The position numbers and the translations under genes were made by a program. A DNA stretch of 64,000 nt from Fodinibius sp964490705 (GTDB lineage: Bacteria; Bacteroidota; Rhodothermia; Balneolales; Balneolaceae), in NCBI GenBank assembly GCA_964490705.1, contig CAZBCG010000011.1:1-64000 (forward strand), read 5' to 3'. The notes below the pieces were generated by a model. That model was not told where the DNA came from. It saw nothing but the letters and a program-made list of their open reading frames with translations, and did not search any database. Shown piece by piece: positions 34,867-43,907 of the stretch; the first letter of the stretch is position 1, and every line of letters starts with the position of its first letter.

Positions 34867-35643
34867 TTAAGATTTGATGTAATCGGCGGGGTCTTGCTTG
34901 TAAAATTCCTGTAGCTGTTGGTACAGCTTTGGGTGTTGGGTTTTAAGTTCTTGGGGTCGCTCAAAAAAGCATTCAGTAATCACGGCAAAAAATTCGGCCA
35001 GGTTTGTGGCTCCGTATTCATCAATAAGTGTTTGCTGGTGTTGCTGGATCGATTGCAGAAACTTCTGATATTCGTCCCCAATCACCCGGGCCCACGACAA
35101 ATATGTTGAATCGTCGTAATTTTCCTCGACCTGATTGGTGGCTCCGTATTCGTAATCCAGCTGGTGGGCAAACTCGTGAAATACCAGGTTTTGTCCGTCG
35201 TGGATGTCCGAGGCTCCCTGCTGGACTTCATCCCAGGCCAGCACCACATTGCCGTGCGACCAGGCTTCGCCGTGGCGTTGCTGAAACCCCTCTTCCACAA
35301 AAAAGCTGTTGTTTTGATTTTTGACTTTCGCTACATACTGTTCGGGATATACGAGCACCGAACGCAGATCATCATAAAAGAAAGAGAGGTCGTCGATGCC
35401 GAGCATTAAAATACAGGCTTGGGCCGCAATCGTCACGCGAATTTCATCGGTTATTTTAAGTCCGGCGCAGCCTTCAAACGTTTTTTCATGCAGGAATATC
35501 GCGATCAATCCCTTCAGCTTCGATTGCAGCTCGTCGGGCAGGTACTGTACATATGGTACATTTTGATGAAGAATCTGCTCCCACTCATTGGGAAATGGTT
35601 TCTTCATCCGGCGGTTGCGGCGCCACTTTTTAAACCCAAACAT
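34867..35643 (-). CDS. mtfA: MtfA-like zinc peptidase (M90)
   Basis: Cytoplasmic metallopeptidase; in E. coli it also titrates the glucose repressor Mlc. The 258-residue protein has HEFAHQLD with zinc ligands at 156-160 (H156, E157, H160) and the family blocks PDELQSKLKGLIAIFLHEK, LKITDEIRVTIAAQACIL, and YPEQYVAK. The E. coli member is 265 residues, so the length is complete. It ends just after smpB on the same strand, 10 bases apart. Confidence 0.92.
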   Translation of the reverse strand: MFGFKKWRRNRRMKKPFPNEWEQILHQNVPYVQYLPDELQSKLKGLIAIFLHEKTFEGCAGLKITDEIRVTIAAQACILMLGIDDLSFFYDDLRSVLVYPEQYVAKVKNQNNSFFVEEGFQQRHGEAWSHGNVVLAWDEVQQGASDIHDGQNLVFHEFAHQLDYEYGATNQVEENYDDSTYLSWARVIGDEYQKFLQSIQQHQQTLIDEYGATNLAEFFAVITECFFERPQELKTQHPKLYQQLQEFYKQDPADYIKS

Positions 35644-35653
35644 GGCTTCTCGA

Positions 35654-36115
35654 TTACATATTCACTTTATAGGTGCCTTTATGTTTGCGGTCGAGTTCGC
35701 GCTTCATGTCGCGCTCTTTGATGTCCTGTCGCTTGTCGTGCTGTTGTTTACCTTTAGCGATGCCGACCAGCACTTTGGCATATCCCTTTTTGAAATAAAG
35801 TTTGAGGGGTGCCAGGGTGTATCCCTTTTTGTTGACTGCCTTATTCATGTCGGCAATCTCTCGTTTGTTGAGCAGCAGCTTGCGTTCACGGCGTTCATCG
35901 TGGTTGCCGTACGAGGCGTGTTTATACGGCTTGATATACATATCCTTGAGCCACACTTCGCCATCTTTAAGGTAGGCAAATGCTTCATTGAGGCTGGCGT
36001 TGCCTTCCCGTAGCGATTTTACCTCGGTGCCTTTAAGTACCAATCCCGCTTCATAGGTTTCTTCTATATGATACTCGTGCCGGGCCTTTCGATTTTTTAT
36101 GGTGGGAGTGGACAT
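35654..36115 (-). CDS. smpB: SsrA-binding protein SmpB
   Basis: Binds transfer-messenger RNA and brings it to stalled ribosomes for trans-translation. The 153 residues contain NRKARHEYHIEETYEAGLVLKGTEVKS beginning at residue 8 (only part conserved: GLVL.GTEVKSLR), then HDERRERKLLL and the positively charged tail DIKERDMKRELDRKHK that enters the A site. tmRNA (ssrA) is not visible in this window. Confidence 0.95.
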   Translation of the reverse strand: MSTPTIKNRKARHEYHIEETYEAGLVLKGTEVKSLREGNASLNEAFAYLKDGEVWLKDMYIKPYKHASYGNHDERRERKLLLNKREIADMNKAVNKKGYTLAPLKLYFKKGYAKVLVGIAKGKQQHDKRQDIKERDMKRELDRKHKGTYKVNM

Positions 36116-36184
36116 AGCTGAAAGTTGTGATTAAAAAAATGCTGTAACTAAAATATACGCTTTAAATAATTAACTGCCATTTGC

Positions 36185-36272
36185 AGTAAAAAGTGAGAAG
36201 GCAGAAGTGAAAAAGTTTTTATCTCTGCCGTTTTACTTTTCACGTCTCACTTTTTGCTTCTCACTTTTTACT
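36185..36272. repeat. Purine/pyrimidine palindrome between smpB and the next gene
   Basis: AGTAAAAAGTGAGAAG (36185-36200) pairs perfectly with CTTCTCACTTTTTACT (36257-36272), with partial pairing inside (AGAAGTGAAAAG against CTTTTCAC). It is the largest perfect inverted repeat of its spacer and would form a long hairpin on either strand. The quasi-repeat AGTGAGAAG resembles other intergenic palindromes in the window in design. A terminator role is possible, since TTTT follows on the plus strand. Confidence 0.65.
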
Positions 36273-36273
36273 T

Positions 36274-36687
36274 TTAGTAGTCGAAGCCCAATTCTCGCAG
36301 GTCAGCCAAAATATCTTCGCCGGGCGATTTGTCGGGCATAGTGTTGTAAATCCCCATAATCTGATTAATCTCAGAACGTGCCTTCTGGTTTTTAGGATTA
36401 ATGTTCAACACTTTGATATACTGTTCCAGGGCCGAGGTCATGCGGTCGCGCATAGTGCTGTCTTCCGGGCCGCGATATTCAAGATACAAGCCATAATTCA
36501 AATAGGTTTTCTCTTTCAGGCGATCGAGGTTTTCGACTTCGCTGGCATCGGTGTTGTTGAGCAATTCGATGGCTTGCGTATAGCTGTCTTCGGCAATCAG
36601 CTGGTCGATCCGTTTGGGAACATCTTCTACAGACTCACTGCAAGAGATAAAAAGCGTAACGAGAAATATCAGGGAAAGATAGCGCAT
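36274..36687 (-). CDS. Small TPR-like lipoprotein
   Basis: 137 residues with a lipoprotein signal (MRYLSLIFLVTLFISC, Cys16). The mature part contains helix pairs with tetratricopeptide-like spacing: AEDSYTQAIELLNNT (about 33-47) and ALEQYIKVLNINPKNQKARSEIN (about 87-109). No named family recognised. It may be an outer-membrane or periplasmic scaffold. It follows the site-2 protease gene by 59 bases. Confidence 0.75.
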   Translation of the reverse strand: MRYLSLIFLVTLFISCSESVEDVPKRIDQLIAEDSYTQAIELLNNTDASEVENLDRLKEKTYLNYGLYLEYRGPEDSTMRDRMTSALEQYIKVLNINPKNQKARSEINQIMGIYNTMPDKSPGEDILADLRELGFDY

Positions 36688-36746
36688 GAAATGGTACAGT
36701 TTACGGTATTGTGTTTAACGATGAGCTAAAGATAAGCAAAAGATTG

Positions 36747-38006
36747 CTAGATTAAATATAGCGGATTGAGGCTGATGCACAGCACAAAGATGGCCATGCT
36801 CAGCCATCCCAGGAATTTACGAGTGGGAGTGAGTTCTCGTTCGTGCAGGGCCGGGGGATGTTCGATCCCGACAAAATAGGTGACAAAGGCCGACCAAAAG
36901 ACCCAAATTAGCGAACCGGATGTTGTGATATTTCCGACATAGAGATATAGAAATCCTGCCGATAATGCTATGCTGGCACCGAGAGTGGGTAAAATCCATT
37001 CTAACTCTTCGTGAAAAGCCTTGCGGAGCAGCGTATAGCTAATCCCCGCCCAGATGATCCAGCTTAAAATACCATAGGCATTATCGTACTCCCCAAGCGA
37101 GAGGTGAATAAAGGGGATTGCTTCGATGCCGGCCATGGCAAGCAATCCGCCATAAAAAATGCGGGCTACCTTTTTGTGATTTTCAAATCCGATGAGGGAA
37201 TATAAAATATGCCCCCCGTCGAGCTGACCGATCGGCATCAGGTTGAGAGCCGTGAAAAACAGTCCGAGCCATCCGGCAAATAGAAAGGGATAGTGGTACA
37301 TCTCCCACATGGGCGGCACATTTTCAAAGAAGGAAGCCAGAAATCCATACAAGACGGTGTTGCCTACAGTCAGTAATTGCCCGTCGGTTTCTTGGGGCGG
37401 CGCATCGGGATAAGTGCCATTTTGTGCAACATATTCTTTTACAGTCTCGTGACCCTGAAAATTTTGGATGTAAGAAGCGTCGGGCAGGGCCGAAAATCCA
37501 TAAAGTAAGATAGCCAACGAAACCACAAATCCTGCGCTGGGACCCGAGGCACCGACGTCGAACATCTTATAGGTGTCGTTAATTTTTTGTTTGATGCGGA
37601 TGACGGCTCCCACGGTTCCGATCCCCAGGGGAATGGGGATAAAGTAGGGTAGGGTCACTTTGATTTTGTGATAGACAGCCGCAAAATAGTGGCCGAACTC
37701 GTGCACGCCCAAAAAGCCGAGCAAAAGTCCCGCAAAAAGGAGGCCGCGATAAAAGTCGGGCAGAGTCGGTAATCCTAATGGAAAGAGCGTGGGCTGAAAC
37801 CCCACAAAACCGGCACCTGCCAGCGATACGGTAATCACGGTAGCCAAGAACAGCCCCAGGTGTTTAAGAATAGTTTTGGGATCTAAATCTTGCCGGGCCT
37901 GCTTGGGTATGGCTTGTTGTGTTGACGTCTGCTCGAATTGAAAATTTTTGGTATCTGTAGAAGTGTTGTTATCCAAAAGTAAAAATAGGTTATGTTGCTC
38001 TTGCAA
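36747..38006 (-). CDS. Site-2 protease family zinc metalloprotease (M50)
   Basis: Intramembrane protease, 419 residues with about eight membrane spans. The metal site is HEFGHYFAA (102-110), with a second motif LMPIGQLDGGHILY (256-269) that supplies the Asp ligand. The block KVTLPYFIPIPLG (116-128) is shared with plant EGY and cyanobacterial M50 proteins rather than RseP. No PDZ domain is seen. The start overlaps the arcA stop by 17 bases, so the two are probably one operon. Confidence 0.9.
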   Translation of the reverse strand: MQEQHNLFLLLDNNTSTDTKNFQFEQTSTQQAIPKQARQDLDPKTILKHLGLFLATVITVSLAGAGFVGFQPTLFPLGLPTLPDFYRGLLFAGLLLGFLGVHEFGHYFAAVYHKIKVTLPYFIPIPLGIGTVGAVIRIKQKINDTYKMFDVGASGPSAGFVVSLAILLYGFSALPDASYIQNFQGHETVKEYVAQNGTYPDAPPQETDGQLLTVGNTVLYGFLASFFENVPPMWEMYHYPFLFAGWLGLFFTALNLMPIGQLDGGHILYSLIGFENHKKVARIFYGGLLAMAGIEAIPFIHLSLGEYDNAYGILSWIIWAGISYTLLRKAFHEELEWILPTLGASIALSAGFLYLYVGNITTSGSLIWVFWSAFVTYFVGIEHPPALHERELTPTRKFLGWLSMAIFVLCISLNPLYLI

Positions 38007-39213
38007 TGGGCATGGTCATACATCGGGCGCCGCCGCGTCCGCGGCAGAGTTCGTGACCTAAAAAGCTGATTGCGATTTTCTTGTCGGAGGGGTCGAAGGG
38101 TGTATCTTTGTATTTTTCAATAAATTCGTATTGGTTCATAAGTTGATATCCGTGGTTTTTCAACTCCCGAAAGGTGTTTGTGTTTCGTTCATATCCCACA
38201 ATAATGCCGGGTGCTATTGCAAAAACGTTTGCACCGTCGGTCCATTGTTCACGGAATTGATTAGTTCGAATTTCGCCCCCGCATTTAATAAACGTAAAGT
38301 CGCGTCCCATCAGTTCTTGCAATGCTTTTTGCAGTGAGGGCATCGATTCCGTCGAAACCGATCCGTTTTCTGATCGCAGTGCCACCACGTTATTTTGGCG
38401 CTCGTTGATGGCTGGCGGAAAGGCGATACATTCGTTTTCGCTGGTAAAAGTGAAAATGGTATCTAGATGCATGGAGGAACGCTGTTTGGGTATATCTACG
38501 GCCAGCACATGCTTTACGCCGTGCTCAAGCAATCCTTCGGTGGCAGTCATCAATCCGCTGAACGAGGTGCGTTCGCTCATGCCGATGAGTACTACTTCAT
38601 CGGATGCAACCAGCACGTCGCCGCCCTCAATCGATTCCTGATCGCCAATTTTGATAATGCGATCACGATTTTGCTCGAACATCGGGTGAAAATTGAGCAT
38701 CGTTTCGGTAAGGATGGCCTCGCGAAGCCGGGCTTTTTTGGCGGGACGTGAAAGTAGGATACTGTCATTGACGACGGCAGCCAAATCGCGAGTAAATAGC
38801 ATATTGGGGGTAGGATGCATCGTAAATTCGCGGATAGCAGGTGTTGCTCCGTCAATCACAAAGCGAAGTAGATCGTACGGTTCCAGTTGCAGCAGTTCTT
38901 CTTCGATGGTGTGCAGATTTTGTTCGGCAAGCTGTGTAATCAGCTTCTCAACAAAAAAGGTGCGGGCCTCTTCGGTTTGCAGGCACTCCAGAAATAGATC
39001 CGTAATTTCATGGATTTCGCCATCTTCCGGCATAGCGGCTTTGAAAATTTTGAGCATATCCAGATGCTCCTGGCGGGCGTCTTCTTCGAAAATGATATCA
39101 TCAAAAAGTAGTTCGTCTTTAAGCTCGGGATTGACGAGCGACACTTCATTGCCCGGGGTGTGAACAATTACGCTTTTTAGGTGACCGATCTCGGATGTAA
39201 CGGATAAATTCAT
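37990..39213 (-). CDS. arcA: Arginine deiminase
   Basis: Hydrolyses arginine to citrulline and ammonia, the first step of the arginine deiminase energy pathway. The 407 residues show VTSEIGHLKSVIVHTPG near the start, MHPTPNMLFTRD (about 132-143), EGGD, SMHLDTIFTF, and the catalytic GGARCMTMPIAR with Cys398. These define ADI proper rather than dimethylarginase. arcB and arcC are not nearby, so energy yield from the pathway is not shown by this window. It heads an operon with the site-2 protease gene. Confidence 0.94.
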   Translation of the reverse strand: MNLSVTSEIGHLKSVIVHTPGNEVSLVNPELKDELLFDDIIFEEDARQEHLDMLKIFKAAMPEDGEIHEITDLFLECLQTEEARTFFVEKLITQLAEQNLHTIEEELLQLEPYDLLRFVIDGATPAIREFTMHPTPNMLFTRDLAAVVNDSILLSRPAKKARLREAILTETMLNFHPMFEQNRDRIIKIGDQESIEGGDVLVASDEVVLIGMSERTSFSGLMTATEGLLEHGVKHVLAVDIPKQRSSMHLDTIFTFTSENECIAFPPAINERQNNVVALRSENGSVSTESMPSLQKALQELMGRDFTFIKCGGEIRTNQFREQWTDGANVFAIAPGIIVGYERNTNTFRELKNHGYQLMNQYEFIEKYKDTPFDPSDKKIAISFLGHELCRGRGGARCMTMPIARAT

Positions 39214-39231
39214 GAAAATCTATTCAGTTTG

Positions 39232-39297
39232 CAGTGAGCAGTGAACAGTAAACAGCAAGTCAAATCAACCAATCCTAAAATTGTTAATTGCTCACTG
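39232..39297. repeat. CAGTGAGCA quasi-repeat with inverted copy upstream of arcA
   Basis: CAGTGAGCA (39232-39240) and TGCTCACTG (39289-39297) are exact complements, and the left side continues with GTGAACAGTAAACAGC, further copies of the same short theme. It lies between the divergent arcA and SirB1-like genes. It may be an operator or a dispersed element. Confidence 0.5.
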
Positions 39298-39459
39298 AAT
39301 ACTGCCTTCAAATATACGTTTTGAATACCCAATATTTAAATCATCATTTCGGTGGAGAAATCGGTGAAAAATTATCTATATTTTCGCACGATTTGTGTTG
39401 CAACGCTGTTGTCTAACGCAAGCGCATTATCGATGTAACTTTTGAATATGTAATAGACA

Positions 39460-40320
39460 ATGTCTTCAAAATCAGAAATAGAGTCTCTTGTTTATTTGCT
39501 GGATGATCCCGACCCCTATGTGCAAAGCGAGGTGAAGAATCGCTTGTTTGAGTTGGGGGAGCAGGCCGTTCCGCTGCTGGATCAACAAAAGAGCCAGACA
39601 ACAAGTGACGAAGAACGCGAGCTCATTCACGAGATCATCCAGTGGATTACCTACAGCAGTGTCGAGGAAGATTTTTTGGATGTGCTGGAGGGCGGACTCA
39701 ATAACCTGAAGCAGCTCGAGGATGCCGTCTTTATTTTATCCCGATTTGAAAACCCCACCCTGCGCGAAAGTGAGTACAAACAAAAGCTCGACCGTTTTGC
39801 AGAAATGATTGGCGACGAAGTGCGTTACTCACTTGATGACAGCCAGAAAATGCATGCCGTGCTCGACTTCGTGTTTTCGGAGCTCGGTTTTTCGGGCAGT
39901 ACCAGTGATTATTACAATCCCGAAAATTCGTATTTAAATCGTGTTATTGATCGACGTCAGGGGTTGCCGATTTCGCTGGCGCTTGTTGTATTATTTATCG
40001 GCCAGCGACTGAATTTGCCGTTCCACGGCGTGAACATGCCGATCCATTTTATGCTCAAATACAAAGGCGAAATAGAGGATGTAATGATCGATCCCTTTGA
40101 TCACGGCAAGTTGGTGAATTACAATCAGTGTTATTATTTCTTAAAACAGAACGGTGTAGAGCCGAAAAGCAAGCATTTCAAAACGGCCGATGAAGTTCAG
40201 GTTTTGGCGCGGTGCATTCGCAATTTGATCAACAGTTATGAAAAGCTGGATCGGCTGGATACGGCCGAAAGTCTCAAAAAATTGCTCAATACCGTTGAAA
40301 TGATGGTTCAGCAGTCGTAG
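39460..40320 (+). CDS. SirB1-like transglutaminase-fold protein
   Basis: 286 residues. The N-terminal 80 residues are HEAT-like helices (LVYLLDDPDPYVQSEVKNRLF begins at 10). The central block SYLNRVIDRRQGLPISLALVVLF (about 166-188, partly quoted) and GVNMPIHFMLKY are the SirB1/transglutaminase-like signature, with Cys replaced by residues of a non-catalytic family. YYNPENSYLN precedes it. The role is unknown. It is divergent from arcA and convergent with the glycosyltransferase gene. Confidence 0.82.
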   Translation: MSSKSEIESLVYLLDDPDPYVQSEVKNRLFELGEQAVPLLDQQKSQTTSDEERELIHEIIQWITYSSVEEDFLDVLEGGLNNLKQLEDAVFILSRFENPTLRESEYKQKLDRFAEMIGDEVRYSLDDSQKMHAVLDFVFSELGFSGSTSDYYNPENSYLNRVIDRRQGLPISLALVVLFIGQRLNLPFHGVNMPIHFMLKYKGEIEDVMIDPFDHGKLVNYNQCYYFLKQNGVEPKSKHFKTADEVQVLARCIRNLINSYEKLDRLDTAESLKKLLNTVEMMVQQS

Positions 40321-40389
40321 AGGCCGATTGCAGATTTTGAAGTTCAGTTTGTTATGGGCATCTTGTAATGCGCCTTAAATGGCGTCTCT

Positions 40390-40455
40390 CTTGATGAATA
40401 GTGGAGGCCTCGCTTTGATCGGTGGGGCCTTCCCTTTTTTGGGATGTTCATCAAG
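40390..40455. terminator. Nested hairpins between convergent genes
   Basis: CTTGATGAA (40390-40398) pairs with TTCATCAAG (40447-40455), enclosing GGAGGCC against GGGCCTTCC and a CCCTTTTTT tract on the plus strand. Placed 70 bases after the SirB1-like gene and before the glycosyltransferase stop, it can end transcription from both sides. Confidence 0.6.
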
Positions 40456-40485
40456 GAGAAGCTTTTCTTTTAGGCAATGGATTTG

Positions 40486-42756
40486 CTACAGCTCGAAGCC
40501 GAAGGCATCTTTTTGTTCATTGGCATACTCAAACGGATTGATCTGCTCGGCCAGATCGTAAAATGAATGGGCCTCTTCTTCGTTGCCGCTGAACTTGTGG
40601 ATGTCTCCCGCCAGCTTGTACAGCATAGGATTGGCCGGCGCGTGTTCCATCAGATCTTTGAGTCTGGGAATGGCCTGATCCAGATCCTTATTTTCTACGT
40701 TAATGGCCAGCCGGTAGAGGTCGGCCCGGAGGGATTCGTTTTGTGCTTTCAGCTGGTCGAGATAATGCATACAGCGGGAGTAGATATTGCGATTATAGTA
40801 AAAACGCACCAGCTGATAGATCAGCGAAGCAGGCAATTCAATATCATCGAGTCGATCTTCAAGTCGTCGCATTACTTCGCGCTCATCCATCACCATAAAC
40901 AAATGCACCAGCTTGCATAGTGTTTCGGGATCGTGATCCGTTTTCAGAATTTCAGTTTTCAGCTCATCGGTAAAGAGCTTTTGAAATTGTTCTTCGATCT
41001 CCGGCTCGGGGAAGATCGGGTTTACGAGATCGTCCAGTGCCAGCAGCTGGTCGAAGGTATTCAGTGATTTGAGCTGCTCTTTCGAGAATACCTCCACATC
41101 CCACTTTTCATTAAAATAAGATACATTTTTCCAATATTGTTCACTTTCGGTATCCAGATCGAGAGAAAAAGTCGTAGTGCCAAAATAATGCTTAACGCTC
41201 ACATGGGGGGCTATGCCCACTTTGTATCCCTCTTTGCGTGCCTGAAAACAGAGATCGATATCCTCGAAAAAGGCCAGCTGATATTGCTCATCCATCCGCA
41301 GGTTGGCATTCGTGCGAACCATCATGCAGAAACTGTCGAGATATTCGGCGTGCATTAATTTGGGATCGGAATCCTCAATATTGCGTTCAGCCTGGTCGGG
41401 ATTCAGCGTTTTATTTGTTGAGGGCCCTACAATGGCGAAACCCGGATGATTGTCCATTAAATTTTTGAGCTGCGAAAGGGCATCACCGGTAAATTCAATA
41501 TCGTTGTGGATGATGCAGGCGTAGTCGCTGCTGGCTTTTTCCAATCCCTGGTTGATGGAGGTCGCAAATCCCGCATTCTTTTTATTGGTGATGACATGGC
41601 AGTTCAGAAATTTTTTTTCCTTCAGTTCTTCCAGGTAGTCGTGGGTATCATCGAGGCTGGCATTGTCGATGACGATCAGCTCCAGCGCCGAAGTATCGCA
41701 GTGCTCAGAAATAGAGAGCAGACAGTGTTCCAGGGCCGGTTTGCCATGCGTAGTTGTTGGAATAATCAGGCTGATATCTGATTCGCCGGGTGGAGTGGCC
41801 GGTTCCTGCGTGTCTTGCTTTGCCGTTTTGCTAACTGTGTGCTTGAGCTCCGACGCTTCCACAAAACGTCGCTTCTTTTCCAGGATTTCAATTTTAAGCT
41901 GTTGCGCTTTGGTGTGGTCGGGGGTGTTTTCAAGTACATCATCAATTAGCTCCAGCGCAGAATTGAAGCGCCCGTCTTTTTTCATTTGTAGGGCTTCATT
42001 GAGCAGATCGTTGTCAAACTCTTTTTGCGAAACGCGAGATTCATCTTCGCTGAGTGCACCCAGGTGTTCCAAAATAGTTGACCGACTTTGGCTCGCAATA
42101 TCCGCCTGCCGCAAGACCGTCATAAGTAGTTCTTGACGAGTACGAAGGTCCACTTGGGGAGCTTCTACAAAACTGCTCGGCTTATACCAGTTACTCGCAA
42201 TGCGCTGATACGAGAGGTCGCCCAGCCGGGCCGCCAACTCCAATCCGTGATATTGCTGCAGGTAAGGATTAAAAAAGTGATTGGCGGATGAGATGGACGA
42301 CAGGTTCCAGATAAAATGGCCGTCGGCAGGCCAGTTGTTTTCTTGAATAAGATCAACCCATTGCCGGTGACTCGAGGGTAATTCATTTTGATGAATCAAT
42401 GCCGCATCATTTGATTCTGCAAGTTTAGGCAGGCATTTTTTGAGCTCTGTTTCATCAATATCACCAATAGTTTCAGGCGCCCAAAACAGCGAACTGTTGC
42501 ATTGCAGGATGGCTTCGTTTAGCGAATTGCCGCGGCCCACCGGTTTGGAATGGGGAAAGTAAAAGGTGTGCTCATGCTGGTGGTAATCCAACAGTGAGTG
42601 AATAGCATCGGCGCTGCCGTCCGTAGAACCATCGTCAATCAAAAACAACTCAAAGGGAATGTCGGACAGCTCGTAGAGCGAAGTAAGAGTCGATTCAACA
42701 ATATCCCGTTGATTATGAACGACAATCGCAACCGAAAGCAGCGGTTTTTTTGACAT
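40486..42756 (-). CDS. Two-domain GT2 glycosyltransferase with a C-terminal TPR region
   Basis: 756 residues. Domain 1 (about 6-200) has LSVAIVVHNQRDIVESTLTSL and DDGSTD (41-46), but a later DxD-type catalytic site is not clear (LFWAPETIG), so it may be inactive. Residues about 245-310 are TPR-like. Domain 2 (about 327-560) has ISLIIPTTTHGKPALEHCLLS, HND (417-419) and the acceptor motif EDIDLC (498-503), so it looks catalytic. Residues 615-745 are further TPR-like helices (CMHYLDQLKAQNESLRADLYR). No membrane span. Such proteins add sugars to surface polysaccharide or protein; acceptor unknown. Confidence 0.83.
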   Translation of the reverse strand: MSKKPLLSVAIVVHNQRDIVESTLTSLYELSDIPFELFLIDDGSTDGSADAIHSLLDYHQHEHTFYFPHSKPVGRGNSLNEAILQCNSSLFWAPETIGDIDETELKKCLPKLAESNDAALIHQNELPSSHRQWVDLIQENNWPADGHFIWNLSSISSANHFFNPYLQQYHGLELAARLGDLSYQRIASNWYKPSSFVEAPQVDLRTRQELLMTVLRQADIASQSRSTILEHLGALSEDESRVSQKEFDNDLLNEALQMKKDGRFNSALELIDDVLENTPDHTKAQQLKIEILEKKRRFVEASELKHTVSKTAKQDTQEPATPPGESDISLIIPTTTHGKPALEHCLLSISEHCDTSALELIVIDNASLDDTHDYLEELKEKKFLNCHVITNKKNAGFATSINQGLEKASSDYACIIHNDIEFTGDALSQLKNLMDNHPGFAIVGPSTNKTLNPDQAERNIEDSDPKLMHAEYLDSFCMMVRTNANLRMDEQYQLAFFEDIDLCFQARKEGYKVGIAPHVSVKHYFGTTTFSLDLDTESEQYWKNVSYFNEKWDVEVFSKEQLKSLNTFDQLLALDDLVNPIFPEPEIEEQFQKLFTDELKTEILKTDHDPETLCKLVHLFMVMDEREVMRRLEDRLDDIELPASLIYQLVRFYYNRNIYSRCMHYLDQLKAQNESLRADLYRLAINVENKDLDQAIPRLKDLMEHAPANPMLYKLAGDIHKFSGNEEEAHSFYDLAEQINPFEYANEQKDAFGFEL

Positions 42757-43004
42757 AAATTCGCATCCCGAATGAAGCAGTTAGTTCACCGAAATATACG
42801 AGGTGAAACGAAAAAGGCGAAAATAATTAAGATGTAGCTTTATATTACAGATCCTTAATTTTAGAAGTAACATTTTTATGCTATGGAATTTGATTGTGAT
42901 AACCGTTTACTATTTTAGCAATAAGATCGCAGTGCAACATTACTGTTTAAATTTCATATAATGATTTACGCAATTAAACCGACAAAAATATAATTTCAGT
43001 TTTT

Positions 43005-43415
43005 ATGAATATGTTACAGAAAGGAATGCTCTTGGGACTTCTTGTTATTGCTGTACTTCTGCAAGGTTGTGTTTCATCAGGTTCGGTAGCGGAACAGTCG
43101 AATGTATATAATCAGGGATTTAATAAAATGGTAGATGTAGTCCATCGTGCGGCACGTGGCAGTTCGCTAGAGATCAGGTATTCTGAGCCATCCAGAAATG
43201 GTACAACACATACCGTCAAGTTTAATAAGAAGGAATATGCTAATACGCAGTCTTTACAAGGTGAGCAGGGGACAGCTTTTATTGAAAAATTGGAGGATGG
43301 TAAAACACGAGTTACGATTGAAAATCCTGAGTATTCCTATTCAGTTCCCCACAGCGATCGAATAGATTACAAAAGTATTCTCACAAAAAAGATTAATGAA
43401 ATCTTAAATGGGTAG
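43005..43415 (+). CDS. DUF3568-like lipoprotein, first of two
   Basis: 136 residues with a lipoprotein signal (LLVIAVLLQGC, Cys22). A second ATG at 43011 is possible. The mature region ends with a pattern shared with the next gene: GTAFIEKLEDGKTRVTIENPEY, VPHS, and Y-x-x-x-L near the end. The resemblance to DUF3568 is by overall layout and is not certain. Two adjacent paralogues suggest local duplication. Location in the envelope is likely; function unknown. Confidence 0.68.
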   Translation: MNMLQKGMLLGLLVIAVLLQGCVSSGSVAEQSNVYNQGFNKMVDVVHRAARGSSLEIRYSEPSRNGTTHTVKFNKKEYANTQSLQGEQGTAFIEKLEDGKTRVTIENPEYSYSVPHSDRIDYKSILTKKINEILNG

Positions 43416-43469
43416 CTGTTTTGTTCTAACTTCACAGCAATTTTTAACTCTCTAGTGGATTAACATTTT

Positions 43470-43907
43470 ATGTTAAAGATTAAGTTATTTTCTAAGGTAA
43501 TTGCAGCGATTTTTATTACAACGTTTCTATTCCAGGGGTGTGCTAATACGGGTAGTTCCAGAACCTCCTATGGTGATACTAGAGTGTATGCCGAAAGTTT
43601 TGAAGACGCCAGGGAGAAGGTGAAGCAAGGAATATCGCAGACCAACCTGGGAATTGAAGGGATAAGTGAAGCCGATGACGGCAATGCAGTAACATTTTTG
43701 GTTTCAAATAAAGTGAGCCGGAATAAAGATCATGTGCAGCAGGAACAGGGAGAGGTCAGAATCGAAAAGGTATCGGATAGTGAAACGCGCATATCTGTCG
43801 AAAATCCGGAGTATCATTTTACGGTGCCTGAATATGAAAAAGAAGATTACCAGCGTACCCTGTTTCAGGCATTTGATGAGATAATGACGATAAAGAAAGA
43901 TTCTTGA
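43470..43907 (+). CDS. DUF3568-like lipoprotein, second of two
   Basis: 145 residues with a signal ending FLFQGC (Cys about 24). It shares GEVRIEKVSDSETRISVENP, YHFTVPEYEKEDY and a C-terminal LFQAFDEIM with its neighbour. The two genes are 54 bases apart and probably cotranscribed. The shared C-terminal half, with ENPEY and VP, is the conserved core. Function unknown. Confidence 0.68.
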   Translation: MLKIKLFSKVIAAIFITTFLFQGCANTGSSRTSYGDTRVYAESFEDAREKVKQGISQTNLGIEGISEADDGNAVTFLVSNKVSRNKDHVQQEQGEVRIEKVSDSETRISVENPEYHFTVPEYEKEDYQRTLFQAFDEIMTIKKDS

